DNA of 64,000 nucleotides from Microbacterium sp. Leaf320 (GCF_001423485.1 NZ_LMOD01000004.1:248001-312000); one strand, 5' to 3'; positions 34,008 to 42,628 are shown, numbered from the stretch's first letter. Numbers and translations: made by a program. The notes: generated by a model not told the origin, from the sequence alone.

Positions 34008-34712
34008 TCAGAAGCGGTCGGGCGAGGGAGTTCCGTGGCCGTAGCGGATGACGACGTCGGCGTGACGGTCGAAGCGGTATCCGATTCCACGTACGGTGCG
34101 GACGATGTCCTCGTAGCGGCCGAGCTTGGCACGCAGCCGCCGCACGTGCACGTCGATGGTGCGCTCGCCCGGGGTCTCGTCGTCCTGTGCCTGCCACAGT
34201 GCGGAGACGAGCTCGCTTCGCTCGATCGTGCGTCCCTCGCGGAGGACGAGGTACTGCAGGAGCTCGAACTCCTTGTAGGTGAAGGCGGCGGACTCCCCGT
34301 CGATCAGGACCCGCTTGCGCGAGATGTCGACGACGACGCCGCCCTCCTCGTCGGTGGTCTCCTCCTCGGCTGCGGCCTTGGTGCGAGCGATCGCGCCGGG
34401 CTCGTGCAGCGCGAGGCGGACGACGTCGAGGTCGCGACCACCCGATCCGTGCGGGGCGAGGGCGACGGTGGCGTGTGTCTCGGCGCCGGGCGCGAGCTCG
34501 GCGAGGGTGCGACGCAGGGCGTCGACGAGAAGCGGGAGACTGACCCCTGCCTCTGCGGCCTTGATCTCGTCGAGACCGACGTAGAGGGCGAAGCCGCGGG
34601 GTGAGCGGACGGCGGGAAGATCTGCGTCGAGCGGGGCGCTCGCGGGCGCCGACGGGGCGGTGCGGACAGCGGCGGAGACGGAGGGACGCTCGAGAAGTGC
34701 GATGTTCGACAT
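34008..34712 (-). CDS. winged-helix (OmpR/PhoB-type) DNA-binding protein without a receiver domain
   Basis: A 234-residue protein. The C-terminal third (about 135-225) is a PhoB-type winged helix: FTYKEFELLQYLVLREG, the recognition helix in RTIDVHVRRLRAKLG, and the wing RTVRGIGYRFD. The N-terminal about 125 residues contain a segment (FALYVGLDEIKAAEAGVSL) of no family I know and no phosphoacceptor site. It probably regulates transcription by a signal other than phosphorelay. The ATG at 34712 has GAGGA about 10 nt upstream. It is the only gene behind the cysteine-rich leader peptide at 34865-34966, so it may respond to cysteine or sulfur supply; that link is inference. Confidence 0.75.
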   Translation of the reverse strand: MSNIALLERPSVSAAVRTAPSAPASAPLDADLPAVRSPRGFALYVGLDEIKAAEAGVSLPLLVDALRRTLAELAPGAETHATVALAPHGSGGRDLDVVRLALHEPGAIARTKAAAEEETTDEEGGVVVDISRKRVLIDGESAAFTYKEFELLQYLVLREGRTIERSELVSALWQAQDDETPGERTIDVHVRRLRAKLGRYEDIVRTVRGIGYRFDRHADVVIRYGHGTPSPDRF

Positions 34713-34864
34713 GATGATGAAGTCCTCAGGACGTGAGCCGGGAGACGGGCTCTGATGCGTTGCATGAATGACCGGGCGAGCCGGAAGAGCGAGCAAAGGG
34801 TGGATGCTCGAAGACCAGTCCCCGCAGATCGCGAGAAGTCAGGTCAGACGGAGTGGCTGTTCGT

Positions 34865-34966
34865 TCAGCGACACATTCGGCAACACATGCCAACGCGACC
34901 GGGCATCATCATCCCGGCAGTCCTGTTCGCCTCCTGGGCGGACAAAGGGCTTGCGTTGGTAGTCAT
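34865..34966 (-). CDS. leaderless cysteine-rich leader peptide (33 residues)
   Basis: A 33-codon frame whose end reads GRVGMCCRMCR followed by TGA: three Cys codons in the last six (TGT TGC CGA ATG TGT CGC). Its ATG at 34966 lies 6 nt after CATAAT, with a perfect TTGACA 18 nt further up, so translation would begin at the mRNA 5' end. Leaderless short frames with clustered Cys codons are described in mycobacteria as cysteine-responsive attenuators of the downstream gene. Here the downstream gene, 152 nt away, encodes a winged-helix regulator. Promoter geometry and Cys clustering are seen; attenuation is inferred. Confidence 0.6.
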   Translation of the reverse strand: MTTNASPLSAQEANRTAGMMMPGRVGMCCRMCR

Positions 34967-35002
34967 GGGGGGATTATGTCGGAAGAAGTCCGTGCGTGTC
35001 AA
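34967..35002 (-). promoter_or_regulatory. strong sigma70-type promoter for the leader peptide and winged-helix regulator
   Basis: On the minus strand TTGACA (complement of 34997-35002), an 18-nt spacer, then CATAAT (complement of 34973-34978). This is the best match to the consensus promoter in the window and sits 6 nt before the leader ATG. Confidence 0.7.
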
Positions 35003-35029
35003 AACGGCCGTCGGCGGGGGAGTCGGGCG

Positions 35030-35035
35030 TAACGT
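35030..35035 (+). promoter_or_regulatory. leaderless -10 element of the small acetyltransferase gene
   Basis: TAACGT followed by 7 nt and the GTG at 35043. It diverges from the promoter at 34967-35002 within 70 bp. It decides the start, since the frame is open far upstream. Confidence 0.5.
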
Positions 35036-35042
35036 GGTGCGG

Positions 35043-35351
35043 GTGACCACCTCGACCCTCGCCTCCGGCTTCATCCTCACCGACGAGAAGGACGCATCGC
35101 GGTACACGCTGATGCGCGACGGGCAGCTCGTGAGCGTGCTCGACTACCGGGACGACGGACACACGATCGCCCTGACGAGAGCGTTCACAATCCCGACTTT
35201 CCGCGGGAAGGGCTATGCGGGCACGGTCGTCGAAGGAGCCGTCGCCGACATCGAATCGCGGGGCGATCGCAAGGTCGACGCCGTGTGCTGGTACGTCTCC
35301 GACTGGTTCTCCGCGCACCCTGAGCGCGCGTCTCTGCTGCGTGCGCGCTGA
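35043..35351 (+). CDS. small GNAT-like N-acetyltransferase (COG2388 type)
   Basis: A 102-residue minimal acetyltransferase: LVSVLDYRDDGHTIALTRAF leads into the acetyl-CoA loop TFRGKGYAGTVVEGAVADI (RGKGYA). The C-terminal CWYVSDWFSAHPE is typical of this short YjdJ-like group. Partner and substrate are unknown. The frame is open from 34755, but the conserved domain starts only after the GTG at 35043, which the leaderless promoter supports. Confidence 0.75.
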   Translation: MTTSTLASGFILTDEKDASRYTLMRDGQLVSVLDYRDDGHTIALTRAFTIPTFRGKGYAGTVVEGAVADIESRGDRKVDAVCWYVSDWFSAHPERASLLRAR

Positions 35352-35403
35352 GGCCGGGCCGTGTGACGCTCTGTTACACGAGACGTCCTGACAGGATGAA
35401 GGC

Positions 35404-35871
35404 ATGAAACTCGCAGAGGCCCTCACCGCCCGCGCCGATCTGCAGCGTCGCATCGAGCAGCTTCGCGCGCGCATCACGGCGAATGCCAGGTATCAGGAGG
35501 GGGAGGAGCCGGCAGAGGACGCAGCAGCCCTCCTCCTCGAGGCCGATGCCGCACTCGCGCAGCTTCGTGACCTGATCCGGCGCATCAACGCGACCAACTC
35601 CCGGCTCGACCTGGGCGCGGACGGAACGATGACGGATGCGCTCGCCGCCCGCGACGTGCTCCGTCTGCAGCACTCGCTGCTGGCGGATGCCGCGGCTGCG
35701 GCATCCGGAGCGAACGACCAGTTCCTCCGACAGATGAGATCTGAGCTGCGGCAGATCTCCGCGCTCCCCGTCACCGCCCTGCGCTCGCGCGCGGACGCCG
35801 TCGCGCAGGAGCTGCGTGAACTCGACAATCGGATCCAGCAGGCGAACTGGCTGCATGACCTGAAGGAGTAG
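35404..35871 (+). CDS. DIP1984 family protein
   Basis: A 155-residue, almost all-helical protein: KLAEALTARADLQRRIEQLR at the start, a middle LIRRINATNSRLDLGADG segment and a C-terminal ELDNRIQQANWLHDL. This matches the DIP1984 (septicolysin-like) family, whose function is unsettled. There is no signal peptide. The ATG at 35404 is 6 nt after CAGGAT, so leaderless transcription is possible. No neighbour suggests a role. Confidence 0.8.
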   Translation: MKLAEALTARADLQRRIEQLRARITANARYQEGEEPAEDAAALLLEADAALAQLRDLIRRINATNSRLDLGADGTMTDALAARDVLRLQHSLLADAAAAASGANDQFLRQMRSELRQISALPVTALRSRADAVAQELRELDNRIQQANWLHDLKE

Positions 35872-36090
35872 CGAGCGGAAGTCGGTAGTCACGACGAGGC
35901 GGGCACAACCCCAGCCGGAGGGGCAATTCCGGCACATGTCGGGCGGAGGGCAGCCCAGATTCGCATCGCGCAGCCCCGCACCCCGCACATGTGACCGCGC
36001 ATCGCGCATGTCGCATCACCACGTGCCGATCATCGTGACGAGGGTGGGTCAGGGGATCTTCCGCTCGCACTCGCAGAGCCTCACGTCGGG
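35872..36090. other. non-coding stretch upstream of the efflux-gene leader
   Basis: I see no convincing gene on either strand. It contains a 10-bp direct repeat GCATCGCGCA (35963-35972 and 35999-36008) of unknown meaning. Together with the leader at 36091-36200 it makes one of the longest intergenic gaps in the window. Confidence 0.5.
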
Positions 36091-36200
36091 TAATATGGAT
36101 CTTCTGCTCAGCCCCGTCGGCTGAGGTGGTCAGGCGCTCGCAGCGCGCTGGTCCGAGGCTCGAAACCTCCGGCATCGTCCCCGACACCGGAGGTTCTTCC
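36091..36200 (+). promoter_or_regulatory. structured 5' leader of the MFS efflux gene, with sequestered ribosome-binding site
   Basis: TAATAT (36091-36096) is a good -10. The leader then holds a 7-bp hairpin (CTCAGCC/GGCTGAG, 36107-36125). Near the gene, AACCTCCGG (36164-36172) pairs perfectly with CCGGAGGTT (36187-36195), hiding the GGAGG ribosome site (36189-36193) that lies 7 nt before the ATG. CCGAGG (36153-36158) can instead pair with the same CCTCCGG and would free the site. This is a two-state layout like a translational attenuator or riboswitch. The pairings are seen; the switching is inferred. Confidence 0.6.
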
Positions 36201-37646
36201 ATGTCATCGTCCTTGCGCGCCCGCCCCCAGACAAAGTGGTGGGCGCTCGCCGTCATCGCCCTCACCCAACTGATCGTCGTCCTCGACGGCACCATCGTGA
36301 GCATCGCCCTTCCTCGAGCCCAGGCCGATCTCGGCCTCAGCGACGGCCAGCGGCAGTGGGTCGTCACCGCATACGCCCTCGCGTTCGGCGCGCTGCTGCT
36401 GCTCGGCGGTCGCATCGCCGACTACCTCGGACGCAAGCGGACGTTCATGATCGGGATGGTCGGGTTCGGCGCGGCATCCCTCTTCGGCGGTCTCGCACAG
36501 CAGGGATGGGAGCTCATCCTCGCGCGCGGTCTGCAGGGTGTCTTCGCCGCACTCCTCGCCCCGGCGGCGCTCGCTCTGCTGACCGTCACCTTCCCGTCCG
36601 GACGGGAGCGCAACACCGCGTTCGCGGTCTTCGGAACGGTCGCGGGAACGGGTGCAGCGATCGGACTGCTGCTGGGCGGATTCCTCACCGAGTTCACCGA
36701 CTGGCGCTGGTGCCTGCTGGTGAACCTCTTCTTCGTCGCCGTCGGCCTCGTCGGCGGTGCGCTCTTCCTCACCGAGAGCCGCGCCGAAGGCGACAACCGC
36801 TACGACGTCTGGGGTGCGATCACCGTGACCCTGGGACTCGGAGCCCTCGTCTACGGATTCAGCCTCGCGGAGAACGGCTGGGGTGACCCTCTGACGATCA
36901 CGTTCCTCGCCCTCGGAGTCGTGCTGCTCGGCGTGTTCGTGTGGGTCGAGAGTCGGGTCGCGCAGCCGCTGCTGCCGCTGCGAGTGGTGGCGGACCGTGT
37001 GCGCGGCGGTGCGTTCCTGATCCAGGGAGTCGCCGGAGCGATCATGATCGGCGCGACGCTCTACCTGACCTTCCACCTCCAGTTCGTGCTGGGCATGGGC
37101 GCCCTCCCGGCGGGGGCCGCGACGCTTCCGCTGCCGATCGCCACGATGATCATCGCCCCCATCGCGACGAAGCTCCTCACCGTGATCGGCCCGCGGCCGA
37201 TGCTCATCGTGGGACCCCTGATCGCCGCGGCCGGCCTGTTCCTGCTTTCGGGAATCACCCCGGACGGCGCGTACATCGTGCAGATCGCCCCGGCGCTCGT
37301 GCTTCTCGGAGTCGGCATGGGCTTCGTGTTCATCCCGCTGCAGAACCTCGCCCTGACGGGAGTCGCGCCGCACGATGCGGGCGTCGCATCGGCCGTCGCC
37401 AACTCCTCGATGCAGATCGGCGGGTCGATCGGCCTGTCGGTGTTCACGGCGGTGTACGCGGCCTCCGTGGGCGGGCATGCGCAGGCGGAGCTCTCGCCCT
37501 GGCAGCTCACCGACGCATACGGCTGGATCTTCATCGTCGCGTCGATCCTCTTGGTCGCAGCAGCCGTGATCGCCGCCGTGATGGTGCGCGGCACGAAGGA
37601 CGAGCTGATGCCGGCGCATCCGGGAGTGGCGGTGGGCGCTCACTGA
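36201..37646 (+). CDS. MFS transporter, DHA2 (EmrB/QacA-type) multidrug efflux
   Basis: A 481-residue, 14-helix exporter. It opens with WWALAVIALTQLIVVLDGTI (the DHA2 helix-1 signature with Asp), has the motif-A loop GGRIADYLGRKRTFMIG (about 69), and a motif-C segment GTGAAIGLLLGGFLTE. This is a close match to actinobacterial drug exporters. The ATG at 36201 has GGAGG 7 nt upstream, buried in the leader hairpin; the frame stays open back to a GTG at 36126, but the leader part is not protein-like. The structured leader suggests inducible expression. Confidence 0.88.
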   Translation: MSSSLRARPQTKWWALAVIALTQLIVVLDGTIVSIALPRAQADLGLSDGQRQWVVTAYALAFGALLLLGGRIADYLGRKRTFMIGMVGFGAASLFGGLAQQGWELILARGLQGVFAALLAPAALALLTVTFPSGRERNTAFAVFGTVAGTGAAIGLLLGGFLTEFTDWRWCLLVNLFFVAVGLVGGALFLTESRAEGDNRYDVWGAITVTLGLGALVYGFSLAENGWGDPLTITFLALGVVLLGVFVWVESRVAQPLLPLRVVADRVRGGAFLIQGVAGAIMIGATLYLTFHLQFVLGMGALPAGAATLPLPIATMIIAPIATKLLTVIGPRPMLIVGPLIAAAGLFLLSGITPDGAYIVQIAPALVLLGVGMGFVFIPLQNLALTGVAPHDAGVASAVANSSMQIGGSIGLSVFTAVYAASVGGHAQAELSPWQLTDAYGWIFIVASILLVAAAVIAAVMVRGTKDELMPAHPGVAVGAH

Positions 37647-37659
37647 TGCGCGCGGCGTC

Positions 37660-37699
37660 CGTTCCCGGCCGGATCCGAAGAGATCGACGGCCAGGAACG
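37660..37699 (+). terminator. terminator-like hairpin after the MFS gene
   Basis: CGTTCCCGGCCG (37660-37671) pairs with CGGCCAGGAACG (37688-37699), 11 of 12 pairs, 14 nt after the stop. It separates the efflux gene from the independently promoted sbcD. Confidence 0.55.
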
Positions 37700-37741
37700 G
37701 GCGCTGCGGCACGCCTCGGACCGAATGTCGGTGGCTCTTCG

Positions 37742-37747
37742 TACCGT
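37742..37747 (+). promoter_or_regulatory. leaderless -10 element of sbcD
   Basis: TACCGT followed by 6 nt (GTGAGT) and the ATG at 37754. It explains why the start is this ATG although the frame is open for about 800 nt upstream. Confidence 0.5.
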
Positions 37748-37753
37748 GTGAGT

Positions 37754-38908
37754 ATGCGAATCCTGCACACCTCCGACTGGCACATCGGCCGCACCTTCCA
37801 TGGCAACTCGACCATGGACGCGCTGGCCGAGGTGCTCGGAGCGCTGACGGTGCAGGTTCGGGAGAACGCGGTCGACGTCGTCATCGTCGCGGGTGACGTC
37901 TTCGATTCCGCGACTCCGGCGGGCGCCGCATACACACTGCTCGGCGATGCTCTGGTCGCACTGCACGAGACGGGTGCCCGGGTGATCGTCACGAGCGGCA
38001 ACCACGACTCCGCCGCTCGCCTCGGATTCCAGGCACGTCTGCTGCGCGACGGAATCCACGTGCTGACCGATCCCCTCGCGATCGGAACCCCGGTGACGCT
38101 GAAGGATGCCGACGGTCCGGTGCAGTTCTACGGCATCCCGTACCTCGAGCCGGCGATCGTCCGTCAGCACTGGAGCGGCGTCGACCTGCGCACGCAGGCG
38201 CAGACCCTCGCTCATGCGATGGATCTGGTCCGCGCGGGCATGGCCGAGCACCCCGGTCGGTCGGTCGCGATCGCCCACTGCTTCTCGGCCGGAGTCGACG
38301 CCACGATCGGCCTCGAACGCGAGGTTCGCCAGGGCGGTCTCGACGTCGTGCCGCTCTCCGTCTTCGACGGTCCCGACTACGTCGCGCTCGGCCACATCCA
38401 CGGGCGCCAGCAGATCAGCGAGCGCGTGCGCTATTCGGGTGCTCCGCTGCACTACAGCTTCGGCGAGCAGAACAAGCCTCGAGGGTCGTGGTTGGTCGAA
38501 CTCGATGCGACGGGGCTCGCATCGGTCGACTGGCTCGAGCTGCCGGTGCCGCGCCGCCTCGTCACACTGACCGGCACCCTCGACGAGATCCTGTCTGCCG
38601 AGAACGTCGCCGCGCACGCCGACGACTGGGTGTGCGCCGTGTACACCGATGCGCTCGCCCAGACCGAGCCCATGCGCAGGCTACGCGAGCGGTACCCGCA
38701 CTGCGCGATGGTGCAGCACCAGCCCGCCGAGACATCCGAGGCGGTCGAGCGCTCCTACGTCGAGAGACTGCGCGGTGCTGTCACCGACCCCGAGCGCATC
38801 GAGGCCTTCCTCGAGCACGTGCGCTCGGGCCATGGCGCGACGGAGCGTGAGGGCGAGCTGATCCGCGAAGTCCTCGACGACCGCGTCCGCGCCGAAGCGC
38901 TCATCTAG
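37754..38908 (+). CDS. sbcD: exonuclease SbcCD, nuclease subunit SbcD
   Basis: A 384-residue calcineurin-like phosphoesterase, the Mre11-type nuclease of SbcCD. Metal-binding motifs are in order: HTSDWHIGR (D-x-H), VIVAGDVFDSATP (GD-x-x-D), VTSGNHDSAARLG (GNH-D), AIAHCFSAG (H) and ALGHIHGRQQ (GH-x-H). The complex processes double-strand ends and hairpins. SbcC is encoded 93 nt downstream; the gap carries two copies of GACTCGATCTC (38918, 38939). Length is normal for the family. Confidence 0.95.
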   Translation: MRILHTSDWHIGRTFHGNSTMDALAEVLGALTVQVRENAVDVVIVAGDVFDSATPAGAAYTLLGDALVALHETGARVIVTSGNHDSAARLGFQARLLRDGIHVLTDPLAIGTPVTLKDADGPVQFYGIPYLEPAIVRQHWSGVDLRTQAQTLAHAMDLVRAGMAEHPGRSVAIAHCFSAGVDATIGLEREVRQGGLDVVPLSVFDGPDYVALGHIHGRQQISERVRYSGAPLHYSFGEQNKPRGSWLVELDATGLASVDWLELPVPRRLVTLTGTLDEILSAENVAAHADDWVCAVYTDALAQTEPMRRLRERYPHCAMVQHQPAETSEAVERSYVERLRGAVTDPERIEAFLEHVRSGHGATEREGELIREVLDDRVRAEALI

Positions 38909-39001
38909 TCTCTTGACGACTCGATCTCGCCCCGCGATGACTCGATCTCATCCGGTGTCGCGCCAACTCGACCACGCTCCGACAATGAAGAAGGTGCTCT
39001 G

Positions 39002-41998
39002 ATGCAGCTGCACCGACTGGAGGTCGAAGGATTCGGCCCGTTCCGCGAGCGGCAGACCGTCGACTTCGACGCGTTCGCCGACGACGGGATCTTCCTGATC
39101 GCCGGGCGTACGGGTGCGGGCAAGTCGAGCATCCTCGACGCCGTCTGCTTCGGTCTCTACGGCGGGGTCCCGCGGTACGAGGGCGGCGAGAAGCGGCTGC
39201 GCAGCGATCACTGCGAGCCCGACGACGTCACCGAGGTCGTGGTCGAGTTCAGTACGCCGGCCGGTCGATACCGCGTCAGACGGTCGCCCGACTACGAGCG
39301 CCCCAAGAAGCGTGGCGGCGGTATGACGATACAGTCGGCGGCTGTCCAGCTCGACACGATGGTCGGCGGTGAATGGATCGGTCTCGCTGCGAAGGAACGC
39401 GAGGCGGCGTACGAGCTCGACGAGATCCTGCAGCTCAGTCGCGAGCAGTTCCTGCAGGTCATCCTGCTCGCGCAGAACCGCTTCTCGGAATTCCTGCTCG
39501 CGGGCAGCAGAGAACGACAGGCGCTGTTGAGGCGGCTCTTCGGCACCGAGCGATTCGAAGACGTGCAGGCGCGGTTCGACGAGCGACGCAGGGCGGCGGA
39601 GCAGTCGTTGGGAGCGAGACTCGCCACGGTGTCGGCTCGCCTCGACGAAGCGCAGAGACTGGTCGACAGCGCCGACCTCGGGCACGACAGCGAGGCCCAG
39701 ACAGACGAGATGAGTGAGGCCGAAGAGCAGCCTCACGCGGTGACCACCGACGAACGCCTCGAGGGTCTGCGCCGTGCGAAGGCTCGTGCCGATTACCGGG
39801 CCGAGCGTCGTGCAGCGGAGCGCGCCGAGGCGGAGAAGCAGTCGGATGCCGCAGATGCCGCGCTCACGACCGTGCGCGACGAACAGCGGGCGCAGATCGA
39901 GCGGGATCGGGCGAGAGCCGCGCTCGATCGTCTCGAGGCCGAAGAGCCCCTGATCGTGGACGCGCGCAGGGAACTGCGCGATGCCAGGGCGGCAGAGCTG
40001 CTGCGCGCTCCGATCGCCACCGCGGCGACCGCGGCCTCGGCCCTCGACGCGGCGACCGCCGCCGAGACGCGAGCACGCGCGGCGTGGGCGGCGCGCGGCA
40101 TCGTCGTGGACGACCTTGCAGAATGGGTCGCCGAGCGCACCAGGCAGACCGGGGCGTGGCAGCGAGCGGCAGAGCTGGAACGGACAGCCTCGACGCTCGA
40201 TGCCGAGCTCGCAACCGCCTCTGATGCGGTGGCAACCGCCGCAGCGCGCATCGAGGCGGCAGAGGCCGATCGGCGTGAGCTCCCCGCCCAGCTCGAGCAG
40301 CTCACTGTCGCGCGTGACGCGGCCAGGCAGCTCGCTGATCGCGTGCACGATCTCGCCGCCGCGCAAGACGCGGCCGCCGTGCGGCACGCGGCGGCGCTCG
40401 AGGCCGTGCGCCTCGGGGAAGCCCACGCCGACGCTGCCCGCACACTCGCGGAGGCGAGCACGGCACTCGCCGGTGCGCAGACCGCCCTCGCACAGCTCAG
40501 GCAGCGGCGGCTCGACGGATTCGCGGGCGAGCTGGCGGGGTCGCTGAACGATGGCGACGCATGTCCGGTGTGCGGATCGCACGAGCATCCGGCTCCTGCT
40601 GTGCACGCTGATCCGGTCTCGGCGGATGACGTCGACGAGGCCGAAGCCGCCCGCGATGTCCTCGCGCGACGTGAGCGGGAAGCTGCGGAGTCGACCTCTT
40701 CGCTTCGCGCCGACCTTGCCGCTGCGACAACCCGCGCCGACGGTCGAGATGTCGATGCGGCCGTCGCAGAGCTGACCGCCGCGACCGCCGCGCACGCGCA
40801 GAGCACGGAGGCGTCAGAGCGACAGGCAGCGATCGAGCAGCAGCGTGACGCCCTGATCGAACGAATCCGGCGTCTCGACGGCGACCGCGAACGCGATGCA
40901 GCCGCGCTGGCCGCGGCGCGAGAAGAGCACGCGCTCGTGTCTCAGCGGATCGACGAGACACGAAAGACGATCGCCGAAGCGCAAGGGCAATACGGCTCTG
41001 TGGCCGACCGGCTCACGGCGGTTCTCGCCGAGGTGCAGGATGCTCAGGCCCTGATCGAGGCGGCCTCCGAACGAGCGCGCAGAAGCGAGGCGGAGGCAGC
41101 TGCGCAGACCGAGCTGGATGCGGCGCTCGAGGCATCCGAATTCGACGGAGTCGCGGCGGTCGAGCTGGCGCTCCGCTCGACAGCGGCGCAGACGTCGCTC
41201 GAGATCCGCGTCACGGAGCACACGGTCCAGAAGGAGAAGGAGCGCGCGATCCTCCTGCCGCTCGAACTGCGCACGCTTCCGGAAGAGACGATCGATCTCG
41301 GCCCCGCGGAGCTGGCGTCGCTCACCGCACGGCAGCGCTGGTCCGCCGCGGTCGATGAGGCAGGGCGTGCGACCGGTGTGGCCGAGCAGCTCAGTGCGAT
41401 CATCGAGGCCGCGGCCGTAGAGCATGCGCGCACCGCAGCCGAAGCCGCCGACTACGAGGTGCTCCGCAGCCTCGCCGACACCATCGCCGGGCGAGGGGCG
41501 AACACTCGCAAGATGACGCTCGAGACGTTCGTCCTGGCCGCCGAGCTCGAAGAGATCGTCGCTGCGGCCAATCGTCGGCTCGGCGACATGTCGACGGGGC
41601 GCTACCAACTGCGCCACTCCGACGCGCTCGCCGCCCGCGGCGCAGCGTCGGGCCTGGGAATCGTCGTGTTCGACGCTTTCACCGGACAGACTCGCCCTGC
41701 GCAGTCGCTGTCAGGAGGAGAGACGTTCCTGAGCTCGCTCGCCCTCGCGCTCGGCCTCGCCGAGGTCGTCACTGCGCGCGCCGGGGGCATTCGCCTCGAC
41801 ACCCTTTTCATCGATGAGGGATTCGGATCCCTCGACGGTGACACCCTCGACGTGGCCATGCGCACGCTCGACGAGCTCAGACAGGGCGGGCGCACCGTGG
41901 GCGTGATCAGCCATGTAGAGGCGATGCAGGAGCAGATTCCTGCTCAGCTCCGCGTGCGCGCGACTCCGGAAGGGCCGAGCGTCATCGAAGCTCGCTGA
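39002..41998 (+). CDS. sbcC: exonuclease SbcCD, ATPase/coiled-coil subunit SbcC
   Basis: A 998-residue SMC-like protein. The N-terminal ATPase half has Walker A LIAGRTGAGKSSILDAV and a Q-loop region. Two long Ala/Glu/Arg-rich coiled coils flank the zinc hook GDACPVCGSHEH (about residue 520). The C-terminal half has the signature LSGGETFLSSLALALG and Walker B TLFIDEGFGSLD. It partners with SbcD to open and cut blocked DNA ends. The ATG at 39002 follows GAAGAAGGTGCTCTG. Coiled-coil composition is Ala-rich as usual in high-GC genomes. Confidence 0.95.
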   Translation: MQLHRLEVEGFGPFRERQTVDFDAFADDGIFLIAGRTGAGKSSILDAVCFGLYGGVPRYEGGEKRLRSDHCEPDDVTEVVVEFSTPAGRYRVRRSPDYERPKKRGGGMTIQSAAVQLDTMVGGEWIGLAAKEREAAYELDEILQLSREQFLQVILLAQNRFSEFLLAGSRERQALLRRLFGTERFEDVQARFDERRRAAEQSLGARLATVSARLDEAQRLVDSADLGHDSEAQTDEMSEAEEQPHAVTTDERLEGLRRAKARADYRAERRAAERAEAEKQSDAADAALTTVRDEQRAQIERDRARAALDRLEAEEPLIVDARRELRDARAAELLRAPIATAATAASALDAATAAETRARAAWAARGIVVDDLAEWVAERTRQTGAWQRAAELERTASTLDAELATASDAVATAAARIEAAEADRRELPAQLEQLTVARDAARQLADRVHDLAAAQDAAAVRHAAALEAVRLGEAHADAARTLAEASTALAGAQTALAQLRQRRLDGFAGELAGSLNDGDACPVCGSHEHPAPAVHADPVSADDVDEAEAARDVLARREREAAESTSSLRADLAAATTRADGRDVDAAVAELTAATAAHAQSTEASERQAAIEQQRDALIERIRRLDGDRERDAAALAAAREEHALVSQRIDETRKTIAEAQGQYGSVADRLTAVLAEVQDAQALIEAASERARRSEAEAAAQTELDAALEASEFDGVAAVELALRSTAAQTSLEIRVTEHTVQKEKERAILLPLELRTLPEETIDLGPAELASLTARQRWSAAVDEAGRATGVAEQLSAIIEAAAVEHARTAAEAADYEVLRSLADTIAGRGANTRKMTLETFVLAAELEEIVAAANRRLGDMSTGRYQLRHSDALAARGAASGLGIVVFDAFTGQTRPAQSLSGGETFLSSLALALGLAEVVTARAGGIRLDTLFIDEGFGSLDGDTLDVAMRTLDELRQGGRTVGVISHVEAMQEQIPAQLRVRATPEGPSVIEAR

Positions 41999-42070
41999 GA
42001 CTCCCGCCGTATGCTCGCCGCCCCGCCGACGACAGAGTGCGTTGGGGCGACAGCGCGCCGGGGGCCGTCG

Positions 42071-42628
42071 TCAGACGCCGTACTCCCGACGGATCATGTC
42101 GCGCAGCTGCACGCTGCACCGTGCGATCGCCTCGCGGAAGTCGACGAGCGCGCCATCCTCGGCCCGGTCCGAGATCGCACGGAACGCGCGGATCGGTACT
42201 CCGAACTGCTGCGCGACCCAGATGTACGCGTAGGTCTCCATGTCGACCAGTCCTGCACCGGACGGTCGGATCACGGCGGTGATGCCGGCATCGCCGACGA
42301 AGCTGTCACCGGTCGCGATCAGCACGCCCTCGCGGCCCGTGGACACGCGCGCGGGCAGGGACACATGCTGGCCTGCGACGCCGTCGAGGTCGAACACGTC
42401 GTGCTGCAGCGCGCTGCCGATCTCGTGCGCGGTCGCTTCGAGTTCAGGGTCGATGCCGCCGGCTGTCCCGACGACCACGACCTCGGAGTACTCCTTGGCG
42501 TCGAGAGCTCGGGTGAGTGCGAACACCGCCTGCATCTTGCCCTCGCCCGTGACGAGCTGGTCGAATCCCTCGAGCTCCTCCGGGAACGCTGCGAGTTCGG
42601 AGGCCATGGCTGCGACGAGAAGTTTCAC
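42071..42628 (-). CDS. 5'-methylthioadenosine/S-adenosylhomocysteine nucleosidase
   Basis: A 185-residue nucleosidase that hydrolyses methylthioadenosine or S-adenosylhomocysteine to adenine and the thio-ribose. It shows VKLLVAAMASELAAF at the start, VVVVGTAGGIDPEL (glycine loop), GLVDMETYAYIWVA (substrate-binding M-E) and RAISDRAED (catalytic SD). It is shorter than E. coli Pfs (about 230) but has all key blocks. The GTG at 42628 follows AGGATGGCGG; an upstream start at 42742 would overlap nadE and adds non-conserved residues. It diverges from nadE. Confidence 0.83.
   Translation of the reverse strand: MKLLVAAMASELAAFPEELEGFDQLVTGEGKMQAVFALTRALDAKEYSEVVVVGTAGGIDPELEATAHEIGSALQHDVFDLDGVAGQHVSLPARVSTGREGVLIATGDSFVGDAGITAVIRPSGAGLVDMETYAYIWVAQQFGVPIRAFRAISDRAEDGALVDFREAIARCSVQLRDMIRREYGV

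Noticed and set aside
36095..36124. Nine-codon upstream frame MDLLLSPVG before the MFS gene
   Set aside because: Its ATG overlaps the TAATAT -10, so it would lie upstream of the expected transcript start and has no ribosome site.
38918..38949. Direct repeat GACTCGATCTC in the sbcD-sbcC gap
   Set aside because: Only two short copies with 21-bp spacing and no dyad; not enough to call a regulatory site.
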